Source of the DNA: Laspinema sp. D2d
Lineage (GTDB): Bacteria > Cyanobacteriota > Cyanobacteriia > Cyanobacteriales > Laspinemataceae
DNA: 64,000 nucleotides
Assembly: GCF_025370755.1 (NCBI RefSeq)
Contig: NZ_JAMXFC010000011.1
Coordinates: 62,001-126,000 of the forward strand
Direction of reading: 5' to 3'
Position numbers and translations under genes: made by a program. Below are positions 35,466-45,212 of this stretch, piece after piece (the first letter of the stretch is position 1; every line of letters starts with the position of its first letter). Under the pieces are notes generated by a model, which saw nothing but the letters and a program-made list of their open reading frames with translations, was not told the origin of the DNA and searched no databases.

Positions 35466-36263
35466 ATGTTGACGAGCCTTCAGAATCCTCTGGTCAAGCA
35501 GATGCGGAAATTGCACGCTGCAAAGGAGCGCGATCGCCAGCAACTATTTTTGTTGGAAGGGACGCACCTCTTAGAGGAAGCCTGTAGCGTGGATTATCCC
35601 CTAGAGGTGGTTTGTTTTACGCCGGAGTGGCAAGCTCGCTATCCTGAATTATGGGAAACGGTAAGCCAGCGATCGCCCCGGTGTGAACTCGTCAATGAAG
35701 CCGTCCTCAAGGCAATGGCGACTACTGTTCAACCCGATGGCGTTGTGGCAGTCGCCAAACGGCGCGAGTCTGCGGTTCCTTCGATTCCCGGGACTGGGTT
35801 GACCCTCGCCCTAGAAACCCTCCAAGACCCTGGCAATCTTGGCACCCTGATTAGAACTGCTGCCGCTACCGGAACTCAAGGCATTTGGTTAAGTGCCGAT
35901 AGTGTGGATGCAGCGTCTCCCAAAGTGTTACGCGCCTCTGCGGGACAATGGTTTCGCTTGCCGGTTTCCGTCAGTGCCGACTTGAAACAGGATGTCATCC
36001 ACGCCCAACAACAAGGGGTACAGGTTATTTCTACCACTGCCGATGCACCCCTAACGTATTGGGAAATTGATTACCATCAGCCGACCTTAGTTTTACTTGG
36101 CAATGAAGGCGCAGGATTATCAGCCGACTTACTGTCTACCGCTGATTATCAAGTTCGGATCCCTCTGCAGTCTGGGGTCGAATCCTTAAATGTAGCGATC
36201 GCTGCCGCCTTAATTTTATATGAAGCCCTCCGTCAAACCAGCCATTCCTCCTCGGTTTCTTAA
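35466..36263 (+). CDS. TrmH/SpoU-family RNA 2'-O-methyltransferase
   Basis: A 265-residue protein. The N-terminal 90 residues form a substrate-binding domain (RQQLFLLEGTHLLEEA). The C-terminal SPOUT knot has the three family motifs: LQDPGNLGTLIRTAAATG, LGNEGAGLS and IPLQSGVESLNVAIAAALILYE. Such enzymes methylate ribose 2'-OH in rRNA or tRNA; RlmB-like or a TsnR-like target cannot be told apart here. It begins 24 bp after tRNA-Leu and might be in its transcript. Confidence 0.88.
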   Translation: MLTSLQNPLVKQMRKLHAAKERDRQQLFLLEGTHLLEEACSVDYPLEVVCFTPEWQARYPELWETVSQRSPRCELVNEAVLKAMATTVQPDGVVAVAKRRESAVPSIPGTGLTLALETLQDPGNLGTLIRTAAATGTQGIWLSADSVDAASPKVLRASAGQWFRLPVSVSADLKQDVIHAQQQGVQVISTTADAPLTYWEIDYHQPTLVLLGNEGAGLSADLLSTADYQVRIPLQSGVESLNVAIAAALILYEALRQTSHSSSVS

Positions 36264-36297
36264 ACTGAGGGAATTCAGGCTAAACAACCTCAAGGGA

Positions 36298-36546
36298 TTA
36301 CTCTTCAGCTTCTGGTTTGTGCAATTCTTTAAAAAATTCATCAATATCAGCCACAGCCTCCTCTAGATCATGGAGGGTAAAAGTGGCTTTCTCGTCTTGT
36401 GCAGTCTTAATGGCTTGCCGTTCAGCTTCGCGAGCAGATGCAGCTTTCTGGTCCTCAACCAATTGCAAACGCTCTTGCAATGCATTTAGAGAATCTAAGA
36501 ATGCTTTCTCCGCTGCCTCCCGGTCTTCATGCTGATGGTTACTCAT
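36298..36546 (-). CDS. Small charged helical protein, unknown function
   Basis: 82 residues from ATG 36546 (MSNHQHEDREAAEKAF), with GGGAG ten bases upstream; the longer open frame to 36699 adds 51 unlikely residues. The sequence is nearly all helix-forming, with heptad-like spacing (LDSLNALQERLQLVEDQ) and an acidic end (FFKELHKPEAEE). A short coiled-coil protein is likely. It converges with the TrmH gene. No function known to me. Confidence 0.6.
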   Translation of the reverse strand: MSNHQHEDREAAEKAFLDSLNALQERLQLVEDQKAASAREAERQAIKTAQDEKATFTLHDLEEAVADIDEFFKELHKPEAEE

Positions 36547-37049
36547 AACAAATTGACTCCCAATTGAATATGCACCACCCCCATTACCTCCGATTCCGGA
36601 GAGTGGGACGAGTACCAATACTATGTCTTCGGTCGTACAGTGTAGATGCATCCCTAAATCCCTAGGCGATCGGTACAGTCTTAGAGAATATAAAGACAAG
36701 AAACCGAGTTTCTGGCCCTCAAGTATTCCTCTGATGTAGAGATAGTCTAAAAACCCTAGGGTTTAATCTCTACTGTACCGACACTCTCCCAGGGTTGGGC
36801 CGATTGTTTTTCCCCACCCTGAGACTGTTGCTCAACCCATCTTCTCAAACCGGATCGAAACCTGATCTAATGATCTAAAGTAAGTCGGATTCCGTTCCCC
36901 CATGCCAGGTGAATTTATCCTTTTTCGACAGAATCACCTATTTTGCGATCGCCCTCTCGCTAGACCCAGAGGTACAGCCCGATCGGGTCAGGAAAGCAAC
37001 AGATTCTAGGGCTTAAAACCACCGCCTACCCCAGATTAAAACGGTCTGT
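36547..37049. other. Intergenic region with one dispersed palindrome
   Basis: About 500 bp upstream of the small charged-protein gene. A copy of the dispersed palindrome is at 36697-36717 (AAGAAACCGAGTTTCTGG), and HIP1 is absent except for GCGATCGC near 36944. No gene, RNA or terminator is clear. Confidence 0.4.
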
Positions 37050-38039
37050 TCAGGTAGAATACAAGTTAGCGACCCATTCTCCATACCCGTTATAAGGAAG
37101 AGTGGGCTGACGTTTCCAGGATAAAGCCGGTCCAGTACCAACAATCCGTTCCGTTGCCTGGGACCAGCGCGGATGAGGCTTAGTTGGGTTCACATTCGCC
37201 TCAAAATCGTACTCGCTTGGCACTAAAGTATTCCAATAAGTCGCCGGTTGTTCGGCGAGAAACTCGATTTTAACAATAGATTTAGCGCCCTTAAACCCGT
37301 ATTTCCACGGGATTACCATCCGCAAAGGTGCGCCATGTTGTTTAGGAAGGCGCCGCCCATAAATTCCCGTGGCAAAAAAGGCCAGTTCATTAGCCATTTC
37401 CTCAATGCGTAAACTTTCGGTGTAAGGCCAAGGTAACGTTCCTAAATGAAATCCAGGACCTGGAGTAATCTCGGGATCATAAAATGAGGTAAATCGCACA
37501 AATTTAGCGGCACTGGTGGGTTCGACTGCTTCGATGAGGCGTTTCATCGGGAATCCAATCCAGGGAACAACCATTGCCCAAGCTTCTACACATCGGAACC
37601 GATAGATGCGTTCTTCTAAGGGAAATTGGGTCTGAATTTCATCAATATCATAAATGCGGGGATTTTTGACGAGTCCACCAATTTCAATTTTCCACTCTTC
37701 TGTAGGCAAACTTTGGGCGGATTTCCAAATGGATTTGGTGCCGCCAAATTCATAAAAATTATTGTAACGAGAGGCAAAAGCTTGTTCGGTAAGGGGCCGA
37801 TCGCCTTCTATAAAATTAGGGTTGCGGGGGATATTGGCTAAGGGAGTGGTATTTTGGATGAGTTCGCTCAGGGAATCTGAGTTGGTTTCACTTTTACAGC
37901 CCCCCATCGGTAAAAGGGTCGCCCCGATACCAGCGGCGATGGCAGTCTTCAAAAAGCGCCGACGGGACAAAAAGGCAGTTTCTGGAGTAGTTTGGTGTTC
38001 AGGAATTTCCCAGGATTTAAGAATGCGGATGAGAACCAT
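37050..38039 (-). CDS. msrP: MsrP (YedY) methionine-sulfoxide reductase catalytic subunit
   Basis: A 329-residue molybdopterin enzyme exported by Tat (SRRRFLKTAIAAGIGATLL at 25-43). It repairs oxidised methionines of envelope proteins. The Mo-ligand Cys is C150 in FRCVEAWAMVVPWIGF. Conserved blocks YNNFYEFGG, FYDPEITPGPGF and YGRRLPKQHGAPLR follow. The usual membrane heme partner MsrQ is not adjacent. The start at ATG 38039 puts the Tat motif at residue 25, a little further in than usual. Confidence 0.92.
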   Translation of the reverse strand: MVLIRILKSWEIPEHQTTPETAFLSRRRFLKTAIAAGIGATLLPMGGCKSETNSDSLSELIQNTTPLANIPRNPNFIEGDRPLTEQAFASRYNNFYEFGGTKSIWKSAQSLPTEEWKIEIGGLVKNPRIYDIDEIQTQFPLEERIYRFRCVEAWAMVVPWIGFPMKRLIEAVEPTSAAKFVRFTSFYDPEITPGPGFHLGTLPWPYTESLRIEEMANELAFFATGIYGRRLPKQHGAPLRMVIPWKYGFKGAKSIVKIEFLAEQPATYWNTLVPSEYDFEANVNPTKPHPRWSQATERIVGTGPALSWKRQPTLPYNGYGEWVANLYST

Positions 38040-38203
38040 GATTAATAAAAGTGGCGATCGCCTTCAGGGTTTTTGAGTTGAATCATCAAGAAAACATAGA
38101 AAAATTATAGAGTAACCCTACCAGCCACTGAAGGGGGAAGTCATGACTTGTCCCTTCAGTGGCAATCAACCCTGAAAATTTAGAGCAATCGCAAGTCTGT
38201 GAT

Positions 38204-39334
38204 TTATCCGAGTAAATTAATCCCTAAATCTTCGGCACTGACCAATTGGACAGAATTTACCAAGTTAAACTGAGAAATATCCACATTCATTACCACCCCT
38301 AAAACTCGATTATTAGAATCAATGATGGCGGTATCTCCAATCCCATCTCCATTGACATCTAATGCGCCCAGGGTAATTTGTGCGATATCGGTAACGTTAA
38401 CTAATTTAATCAAATCACCTTCGGCAGCATTAAAATCTAACAGGCGATCGGCAGTGGCAGCATTTTGATCCGAAACATCACCGCGCAAGATAAAATCATC
38501 AGCATCAGCACCGCCAGAGAGAAAATCTGAACCCAGATCCCCAATTAGAACATCCCGGCCCTCATCTCCATACAACATATCATTCCCTTGACCTCCTCGG
38601 ATCAAGTCATCTCCCGCACCTCCTTGGACGGTATCATCTCCTAAATTACCATTGAGGACATCATTTCCAGTTCCTCCAATCAGCAAATCATTATCTCTGC
38701 CACCCCGGAAAAAATCATCGCCCTCTCCTCCAATTAGGGTGTCATTTCCTTGGTTTCCATTGGCGATATCCGCACCACTACTGCCCAGAATGCGATCGTC
38801 CCCTTCTAGGGCCCGTAATCCTCCCTGCCAATTGATATCGTCTACGGTCATTTCAATTAAGTTATTGACGGAATCAGCATCAATAAATCGTCCTAATTGA
38901 CTTCCCTGAGACGCCAAATTAATTAATTGAGAAAATCCCGTTTGTAAAGCCCCATTTTGAATTAAGTTGGTATTTAGAAAATCAGTCACTTGCGCCGGAG
39001 AAATTCGCGAAGTAATCTCTGTGCTATTGACAAAGTTTTGAATTTGTCCGGCAACAGAATTAATCAATTGACTGGGATTAATGTCCGTGGGATTAGAGTC
39101 AATTAATTGAGTCACTCGATTCAGGAGTTCAGAGCCGACTTGATTGATGTCAATATTATTCACTAGCCGAGAAAATACTGAGCTAAGAACAAAGCCAGTA
39201 GGTCCTAGAGTAATAAATTTAGCGGTTTGGATGGCAATATCTCGGGCTGCCTGATTTTCTTCATCATTATCTTCGCCGACTCCCGGTAGAAAATCCAAAA
39301 AACCGTTAGGAATAACGTTGTTCAAGAATTCCAT
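38204..39334 (-). CDS. RTX-type calcium-binding repeat protein
   Basis: A 376-residue protein with a good ribosome site (GGAG, seven bases before ATG). The first 190 residues are polar with helices and no signal peptide. Residues about 195-290 are nonapeptide repeats near GGxGNDxLx ([36 protein letters not shown]), which bind calcium and form a beta-roll. The end ([27 protein letters not shown]) is the conserved C-terminal cap of secreted RTX proteins. Type I secretion is expected; no secretion genes are nearby. A TATACT/TATAGT pair upstream on the minus strand may be its promoter. Confidence 0.8.
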   Translation of the reverse strand: MEFLNNVIPNGFLDFLPGVGEDNDEENQAARDIAIQTAKFITLGPTGFVLSSVFSRLVNNIDINQVGSELLNRVTQLIDSNPTDINPSQLINSVAGQIQNFVNSTEITSRISPAQVTDFLNTNLIQNGALQTGFSQLINLASQGSQLGRFIDADSVNNLIEMTVDDINWQGGLRALEGDDRILGSSGADIANGNQGNDTLIGGEGDDFFRGGRDNDLLIGGTGNDVLNGNLGDDTVQGGAGDDLIRGGQGNDMLYGDEGRDVLIGDLGSDFLSGGADADDFILRGDVSDQNAATADRLLDFNAAEGDLIKLVNVTDIAQITLGALDVNGDGIGDTAIIDSNNRVLGVVMNVDISQFNLVNSVQLVSAEDLGINLLG

Positions 39335-39639
39335 TGCTATTCTCCTTGAATGGGGTGATTAAAACTATAGTATAGAACATTTTAAAACTTAGCCATCGGG
39401 ACGATTTTACCTCTATGGGCAGTTTTTTACTCTCAAGATTTAGTCGTCCTAGGCGATCACCCTCAATCAATCCCTCCCTTATTTTCCATCCCCCTTTTTA
39501 GCTGACTTAACAAAACTAGAACTAAGACGGCAGAAGAAAGGGGGTGTTGCATTGGCGTTTCCATCCCCCCTTTTTTTACTCTGGATAAAGTCTACTTAAA
39601 GAATTGGAAAACCTCCATCCCTGGTTTAGTTTCGGGGTG
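39335..39639. repeat. Intergenic region with C/T-rich short repeats
   Basis: About 305 bp between two minus-strand genes. TTTCCATCCCCC(C)TTTTT occurs twice (near 39485 and 39559), and GAAAGGGGG between them can pair with the second copy, giving a hairpin just ahead of a T-run. It may terminate transcription. No gene is seen. Confidence 0.45.
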
Positions 39640-41022
39640 TTAGCGGACTGAGTTGACCAAAAGTCTCTCAACGGGAGTCCGATCGCCAACCTTCATCATT
39701 TTAATTCCTCCAGCCGGGGATAAAGTAACACCTCGGCGCAAGGGTTTGACTGGACCCTTTTCTGCCAATTTTAACTCATAGCCCGATAAGACAGTGGCTA
39801 ACACCAGCTTCATTTCATAAGCCGCTAATGCTGCTCCAATGCAACGCCGTTTACCTCCACCAAAAGGCATAAATTCATAAGGAGAAAATTGCCGTTCTAA
39901 GAACCGTTCCGGCTTAAATTGATAGGAATCGGGATATAAATCTTCCCGATGATGGAGTAGATAAATACAACCGACTAAATCCGTTCCGGCTTTGAGTGAG
40001 TATCCTAATAAGTCTATCGGTTCTTCGACTCGCCGGGGAAAAGTTAACATTGCCACGGGATAAAGTCGGAGGACTTCATTACAGACGGCTGTCAAATAAG
40101 GGAGGTTAAAAATATCCATCGCTGCGGGATTATCTCCAAGAGTGGCAATTTCCTCGCAGAGACGATTTTTGACCTCTGGAAGCGTATGAATCCAATATAA
40201 TCCCCAAGACATGGCACTGGCTGTTGTTTCGTATCCAGCAAACAGTAAGGTCAGCAATTCATCCCGTAATTCTTGAGGAGTCATCGCTTCCCCGTCGGCA
40301 TCCCGCGCTGACATTAATAGAGAGAGGATATCGAGGCGATCGCTCAAGTCTTGTTGACGGCGATTAGCAATTTCTGCATAGAGTAATTTATCAATTTTTT
40401 CTCGAATTCTGAGAAAATATCCCCAAGGACTCCATCGCCCTAAATCGACTTGCAATTGCTTAAAAAACAGGAGACCAGATGCAGCCGGAGTGTTAAAAAC
40501 ATCTAACATTGAAGTCATTAGATGTTTGATTTCATAATAATTTTCTCCGGCAACATCTAACCCGAAGACGGTTTTGAGCATGACTTGGGATGAAATTTCA
40601 GACATCACCCGACGAGCGATAAAAGGCTCTGAGGTTGGCACTTGTTTCATGACTGTTGCAGCAATTTCACCAATCATTTCGCCATAAGACCTCATGCGAT
40701 CGCCATGAAAAGGAGGCATCAATAATTGGCGCTGACGACGGTGGCGATCGCCCTCTAACATAATAACCGAATACTCTCCCAGCAAAGGTTCGACAATTTC
40801 ATTTACCTTCCCGGGAACACTCAATTGTTTGTTTTCATGGGTTAAAATGTATTGAAGGGCTTGGGGATGAGAGATAAAGACAAGGGTATCCCCCAACCCG
40901 ACAACCTCCGCCTGAAATAGGTCAGGATAACGGCGCGCACGGGTTTCCATGTACCCAATCGGATTCATCACCCATTGTAATTTTTGAAACAAGCGGGGGG
41001 TCCTTAAACTAGGAATTTTCAT
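39640..41022 (-). CDS. Cytochrome P450, CYP110-like
   Basis: A 460-residue P450. The heme loop FMPFGGGKRRCIGAALAAYE holds the axial Cys (C394). The I-helix has LLFAGYETTASAM, with the ExxR in NEVLRLYPV. No membrane anchor is visible. The N-terminal pattern (PSLRTPRLFQKLQWVMNPIGYME) recalls the cyanobacterial CYP110 group, which oxidises fatty-acid or alkane-like substrates; that subfamily is my inference. There is no adjacent ferredoxin or reductase. Confidence 0.88.
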   Translation of the reverse strand: MKIPSLRTPRLFQKLQWVMNPIGYMETRARRYPDLFQAEVVGLGDTLVFISHPQALQYILTHENKQLSVPGKVNEIVEPLLGEYSVIMLEGDRHRRQRQLLMPPFHGDRMRSYGEMIGEIAATVMKQVPTSEPFIARRVMSEISSQVMLKTVFGLDVAGENYYEIKHLMTSMLDVFNTPAASGLLFFKQLQVDLGRWSPWGYFLRIREKIDKLLYAEIANRRQQDLSDRLDILSLLMSARDADGEAMTPQELRDELLTLLFAGYETTASAMSWGLYWIHTLPEVKNRLCEEIATLGDNPAAMDIFNLPYLTAVCNEVLRLYPVAMLTFPRRVEEPIDLLGYSLKAGTDLVGCIYLLHHREDLYPDSYQFKPERFLERQFSPYEFMPFGGGKRRCIGAALAAYEMKLVLATVLSGYELKLAEKGPVKPLRRGVTLSPAGGIKMMKVGDRTPVERLLVNSVR

Positions 41023-41150
41023 GGTGGTAGTTCCTGACAGAGTATGTTTATCAATTTTAAAGGATTATCTAAAAAAAACACCAATAGTTAGGGATAAATT
41101 AATAGTCAAACATTAAATTATCACGGGTTGTAACCTTGGAGAAAAGGCCA

Positions 41151-41660
41151 ATGAAAGACAATCAAAAACCACCGGGTATAGAGGCGATCGCCTACTCTCC
41201 CTTAGAAATAGTTTTAGAAATTACAGCGTTCCTGGGTGTTGTTGCCAGTCTGGCGATCGGCGGCTACTATTGGCACAGCCTTCCTGCGTCAGTTCCCTTG
41301 CACTTTGGCATCACCGGGGAACCCGACTTATGGGGACCTAAATTCACATTCTGGTTGCTTCCCGGCATCGGCGTCATCAGTTATGTAGCGATGACCCTTA
41401 CTAATTTTTTTCCCCACACCTTTAATTACCCGGTTCCCATCACCCCGGAAAACTTACCAAATCAGTATAAAATTGCCCGTCAGGTTTTGCTATGGATGAA
41501 AGCTGAAGTTATGGTAATTCTGCTCTGGATTGAATGGCAAATGATTGAAGTTGCCGTAGAAAAGGCTACTCGATTTTCTGTTTTTTATCTGCTGGCTTTT
41601 TTAACTCTGTTATTTTTAACGATAGGATTTTATTTAAGGCAATCTTATCGCGATCGCTAA
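41151..41660 (+). CDS. DUF1648-type membrane protein
   Basis: About 169 residues from ATG 41151, with AAGG and GGAG upstream; the frame can be opened at a TTG five codons earlier. Four hydrophobic segments are visible. The first is followed by the DUF1648 mark LPASVPLHFGITGEPDLWGPK, also seen in SdpI-type immunity proteins. The remaining helices are at about 70-90, 115-135 and 145-165. Role unknown; immunity or signalling functions are only known for distant relatives. Confidence 0.75.
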   Translation: MKDNQKPPGIEAIAYSPLEIVLEITAFLGVVASLAIGGYYWHSLPASVPLHFGITGEPDLWGPKFTFWLLPGIGVISYVAMTLTNFFPHTFNYPVPITPENLPNQYKIARQVLLWMKAEVMVILLWIEWQMIEVAVEKATRFSVFYLLAFLTLLFLTIGFYLRQSYRDR

Positions 41661-41889
41661 GATTACCAACAGGGAAACCTAGATAGAATATCGGGTTTAC
41701 GAGAAATCAATACAGGGTCTCGCCTTCTTTCAAAAAATATTGAATTAAAACGGCTTTTTAGGGGTATCCTCTGAACAAGCTATTTCCCGGGCGATAGTCA
41801 AGGGTTCTCTAGTCAGGTTTTGTGGAATTCTTACCCTACTTTTTCCTCCAGATATTCGGGTTGCACCTGAATCGACTATCCTAATTATT

Positions 41890-42441
41890 ATGAGTCTTAG
41901 AATTTATGGTAATCGGTTACTGAAAACTTTACCCGGTGAACAAACTCGACCCACTGCGGCACGGGTGCGCGAAGCGGTGTTTAATGTTTGGCAAGGGAGT
42001 ATTGCGGGATGCCGTTGGTTGGATTTGTGTGCGGGTGCCGGGACGATGAGTGCAGAGGCATTATGTCGAGGTGCGGTTGAAGTGGTGGCGATGGAACAGT
42101 CCCCTCGTGCCTTAGCGATTATTCGGGAAAATTTGCAACGGGTGAAGCAGGCGGATCAAAGGGTGGAAATTCTGCGCGGTGATGTGATGGCGCGGTTAAA
42201 ATCTTTGGAGGGTCGCCAATTTGACCGGATGTATTTCGATCCGCCTTATGCCAGCAGTCTCTATCAACCTGTGTTGGCAGCGATCGCCCAGTATCAACTC
42301 CTGGCATCCGATGGGGAAATTGCGGTGGAACATCGCAGCGATCGCCTGACCCTGGACCCGATTTCCACTCTGGAAATCCTTCGGGAACGGCGTTATAGCA
42401 ATACCACGGTGACGTTCATTGGGTTATCCGATGAGTTATGA
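41890..42441 (+). CDS. rsmD: 16S rRNA m2G966 methyltransferase RsmD
   Basis: A 183-residue class I methyltransferase that modifies G966 in the small subunit. SAM binding is in WLDLCAGAGTMSAEAL (near 43-58) and the catalytic DPPY is in MYFDPPYAS. The N-terminal RPTAARVREAVFNVW fits RsmD. It precedes the shared terminator and the converging petG. Confidence 0.92.
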   Translation: MSLRIYGNRLLKTLPGEQTRPTAARVREAVFNVWQGSIAGCRWLDLCAGAGTMSAEALCRGAVEVVAMEQSPRALAIIRENLQRVKQADQRVEILRGDVMARLKSLEGRQFDRMYFDPPYASSLYQPVLAAIAQYQLLASDGEIAVEHRSDRLTLDPISTLEILRERRYSNTTVTFIGLSDEL

Positions 42442-42445
42442 AATT

Positions 42446-42503
42446 AAAACAGCGATCGCCTCTGGCGGGTTCAGGACCCGAAAGCGGCGATCGCTATTGT
42501 TTT
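42446..42503. terminator. Bidirectional terminator built from HIP1 palindromes
   Basis: AAAACAGCGATCGCC (42446-42460) pairs with GGCGATCGCT and TATTGTTTT (42486-42503, small bulge). Inside, CGGGT and ACCCG pair. It sits between converging rsmD and petG with A and T flanks on both sides. Confidence 0.8.
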
Positions 42504-42524
42504 AGTCAGGAATTCAAGATGGCT

Positions 42525-42638
42525 TTACAAACCCAAGTCATTCCCGCGCTTGTACTGCTGGTAAGCGGCGAAAAACAAACCAGCTAGAGTCACCACAATC
42601 AAACCCAACACGATACCAGACAGTAACGGTTCAACCAC
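42525..42638 (-). CDS. petG: Cytochrome b6f subunit PetG
   Basis: A 37-residue protein, too short for many ORF lists. It starts with GTG at 42638 behind GGAG (ten-base spacing) and reads [20 protein letters not shown] and on to [13 protein letters not shown]. One transmembrane helix spans residues 5-27. PetG is a small subunit needed for the cytochrome b6f complex in thylakoids. The sequence is almost invariant across cyanobacteria and chloroplasts, so the call is secure. It converges with rsmD across a HIP1 terminator; a TTGCAA/TAAAAT pair upstream (42670-42696) could be its promoter. Confidence 0.95.
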   Translation of the reverse strand: MVEPLLSGIVLGLIVVTLAGLFFAAYQQYKRGNDLGL

Positions 42639-42841
42639 GTCTATGAATCTCCTTTGCAACTAGGGTTATATTTTAATATGTAAAGGTTTCTTGCAATTCT
42701 CTCATCTACAGACAGTCTGCTTAAAAGGGCTGGTCCCGGTTTCCCGATTAGCAGAGTTCCTGATCATGCCATCGATGTCCGTCGCCCAGGGGTCCCCAGA
42801 AATTGCCAATCCATCCCCATTGTGATCCCAAGTTTTAAGAT

Positions 42842-43300
42842 ATGTTAGAAAATAATACAATATTTGTACATCCCTTGAAAACCCCCTTACCCTTGACTAA
42901 CGATCTCGCCAAACCGGAAGCTGTAGAACCTTGTCCCGTCACAAGTGGGGCGATCGCCTTTGGTGCGCGAAGCACAGTCATTGTCTTTATTTTGGTGGGT
43001 ATTATCCTCGGGATTATTCTCGCCCTACAGCTACAAGTCTCAGATCCTTATGTAAAAACCGTCCTAACCCTGGATGGTGACTCCCTTCGGGGTCATGCCA
43101 TTTTCCAAATGAACTGTGCCGGTTGTCATGGCATCCAGAATGGACGGCAGGTAGGACCCAGCCTGACTGCGGTTTCTCAGCGGAAATCCCCTGTTGGTAT
43201 TATTAATCAGGTAACGGGAGGCAAAACGCCGCCAATGCCTCAATTTCAACCGAATCCTCAAGATATGGCAGATTTGTTGAAATATGTTCAAAGTCTTTGA
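42842..43300 (+). CDS. cytM: Membrane-anchored monoheme cytochrome c, cM-like
   Basis: A 152-residue protein with one N-terminal transmembrane helix (about 45-65) and a heme c domain: CAGCH at 92-96, axial Met likely M132 (TPPMPQF). This architecture and the neighbourhood (petG divergent) fit cytochrome cM of cyanobacteria, an electron carrier with a debated role near the respiratory chain. It starts at ATG 42842. The N-terminal 40 residues ahead of the helix are longer than in the short CytM proteins, so other anchored c-type cytochromes remain possible. Confidence 0.7.
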   Translation: MLENNTIFVHPLKTPLPLTNDLAKPEAVEPCPVTSGAIAFGARSTVIVFILVGIILGIILALQLQVSDPYVKTVLTLDGDSLRGHAIFQMNCAGCHGIQNGRQVGPSLTAVSQRKSPVGIINQVTGGKTPPMPQFQPNPQDMADLLKYVQSL

Positions 43301-43307
43301 ACACAAT

Positions 43308-43338
43308 AACCCCCCAGGGCTTTAAATCTTCGGGGGTT
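43308..43338. terminator. Bidirectional terminator between cytM and ABC gene
   Basis: AACCCCC (43308-43314) pairs with GGGGGTT (43332-43338) in a 31-base hairpin, followed by TT on the plus strand. The two flanking genes converge on it. Confidence 0.75.
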
Positions 43339-43343
43339 TTGAG

Positions 43344-45101
43344 TTATCCTGGCTCAAACTGTTGGGCGTAAAATTTGGCATAGTGTCCTTCTCGTTCCAA
43401 CAGTTCCTGATGAGTGCCCGATTCTACAATTTTACCCTTTTCCATGACTAAAATGCGATCGGCGCGACGCACCGTGCCGAGACGATGGGCAATAATAAAC
43501 ACGGTACGATTTTGCATTAATCGTTCTAATGCTTCTTGAACTAACGCTTCTGATTCTGAATCTAAGGCAGAGGTTGCTTCATCTAAAATGAGAATTTGGG
43601 GATTCAGAAGTACCGCGCGGGCGATCGCAATTCGTTGGCGTTGACCCCCAGATAAATTAACCCCTCTCTCTCCTACCCAACTGTGATATCCATCGGGCAG
43701 TTTTTGAATAAACTCATCAGCATTAGCAATTTTCGCCGCTGCTTCAATTTCGTCTAAGCGATAGTCCAGTTGTCCAAAAGCAATATTTTGAGCAATACTT
43801 CCAGTAAATAGAATGGTTTCCTGGGGAACGATGCCAATTTGACGGCGTAAGCTGGGAATAGAAACATCTCGAATATCTATTCCATCAATTAGAATTTGTC
43901 CCGATTTCACATCATAAAACCGAGGTAAAAGATTAACTAAGGTGGTTTTTCCCGCCCCAGAAGCACCCACGAGAGCGATCGCCTCTCCCGGGGAAGCAAC
44001 TAAACTTAATCCCTGCAATACCGGCACTTCTTCTTGGTTTTTGGGATTGAGAATCGGTTGGGTGGCGTAGGCAAAGGAAACATTCCGATATTCAACCTTT
44101 CCCGTCACCGCAGGTAAGGCGACTGCACCGGGTTTTTCCACCACCGTTGCTTTCACCGCAAACAACTCAAAAATTCGGTCTACTGATGCCTCTGCCTGTT
44201 TAAATTCATTATAATTACTTGTAGTCAAAGCAATGGGATTAATCACCAATGCCACTGCCGCTACATAACTGACAAATTCGCTTCCGGTTAGATTTCCTTG
44301 GGAAATTTGCCATCCACCCAAGAAAAATAGCGATAATACGCTTAAGGCTTCTAAAAATCCCACTACAGGAAATTGAATCGCCTTTAATTGTTCTGCCCGA
44401 TATTTCATCCGGCGATTATGTTCAGCTTCTTTAGAAAATCGCTCAATTTCATAATCTTCCGCCGCAAAAGCTTGAACTAAGCGAATCCCACTAAACACCT
44501 CAGAGATTAACGCGGATAGATTAGAAATTTGGTTTTGACTGCGCCGGGAAACAATTAATAATTTATTGCCAAACCAACTGACAATAACTGCCATAAATGG
44601 GGCAATTAATAGCGTAGCAAAGGTGAGTTGCCAATTCAAATAAATCATGTATCCCACCACCACCACCAGTTGTAAAACGCATGGCACAAATTGATGGAAA
44701 AATTTATTAACCACTTCCCCAATCCGGTCAATATCTTCCGTGAGGCGATAGGAAAGGTCTCCGGTTTTGGCGGTTTCAAAAAAACCCAGATTGAGCTTAT
44801 GGAGGTGGCTATAAATGGATTTGCGGAGGTCAAGGGCGATGGAAAGGGCAGCGGAAGCCATGAGGGAATCTTGACCATATTGGACGATTCCTTGCCCTAG
44901 AAAAATCAGCGCACCAATCCCCGCTAATCGGGCGATCGCCACCACATCCCCCGCCCCAATAAAATTAGCAATTCGACCCGCTAACCAGGCTTGCAGCGGC
45001 CAAAAGACGGTGAAAATCAATGTACAAATCAGCGCCCGGATGATGGTGTTCCAGTGGGGACGCAGGTAAGGCAGCAATAACCAATAATGCGATCGAGACA
45101 A
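43344..45101 (-). CDS. MsbA-like ABC exporter (half-transporter)
   Basis: A 585-residue fusion of a six-helix membrane domain (about 15-300) and an ATPase domain. Walker A is GASGAGKTT (near 380), the Q-loop VPQETILF, the signature LSGGQRQRIAIARA and Walker B ILILDEATSALD, with the H-loop in IIAHRLGTVRRAD. It exports lipid, glycolipid or peptide as a dimer. The start is TTG at 45101, since a stop lies just upstream and the next ATG is within the membrane domain. Substrate cannot be read from the sequence. Confidence 0.9.
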   Translation of the reverse strand: MSRSHYWLLLPYLRPHWNTIIRALICTLIFTVFWPLQAWLAGRIANFIGAGDVVAIARLAGIGALIFLGQGIVQYGQDSLMASAALSIALDLRKSIYSHLHKLNLGFFETAKTGDLSYRLTEDIDRIGEVVNKFFHQFVPCVLQLVVVVGYMIYLNWQLTFATLLIAPFMAVIVSWFGNKLLIVSRRSQNQISNLSALISEVFSGIRLVQAFAAEDYEIERFSKEAEHNRRMKYRAEQLKAIQFPVVGFLEALSVLSLFFLGGWQISQGNLTGSEFVSYVAAVALVINPIALTTSNYNEFKQAEASVDRIFELFAVKATVVEKPGAVALPAVTGKVEYRNVSFAYATQPILNPKNQEEVPVLQGLSLVASPGEAIALVGASGAGKTTLVNLLPRFYDVKSGQILIDGIDIRDVSIPSLRRQIGIVPQETILFTGSIAQNIAFGQLDYRLDEIEAAAKIANADEFIQKLPDGYHSWVGERGVNLSGGQRQRIAIARAVLLNPQILILDEATSALDSESEALVQEALERLMQNRTVFIIAHRLGTVRRADRILVMEKGKIVESGTHQELLEREGHYAKFYAQQFEPG

Positions 45102-45212
45102 TTTTATTTTAGACGTTAATATTCAGGGTTAATCTTACTTTACTCGATCGCCGTCGCTAGAACTGAACTCCTTGAGGTTGCGGGTTTTTACCCCTGCTTA
45201 CCGGGGTATCCG

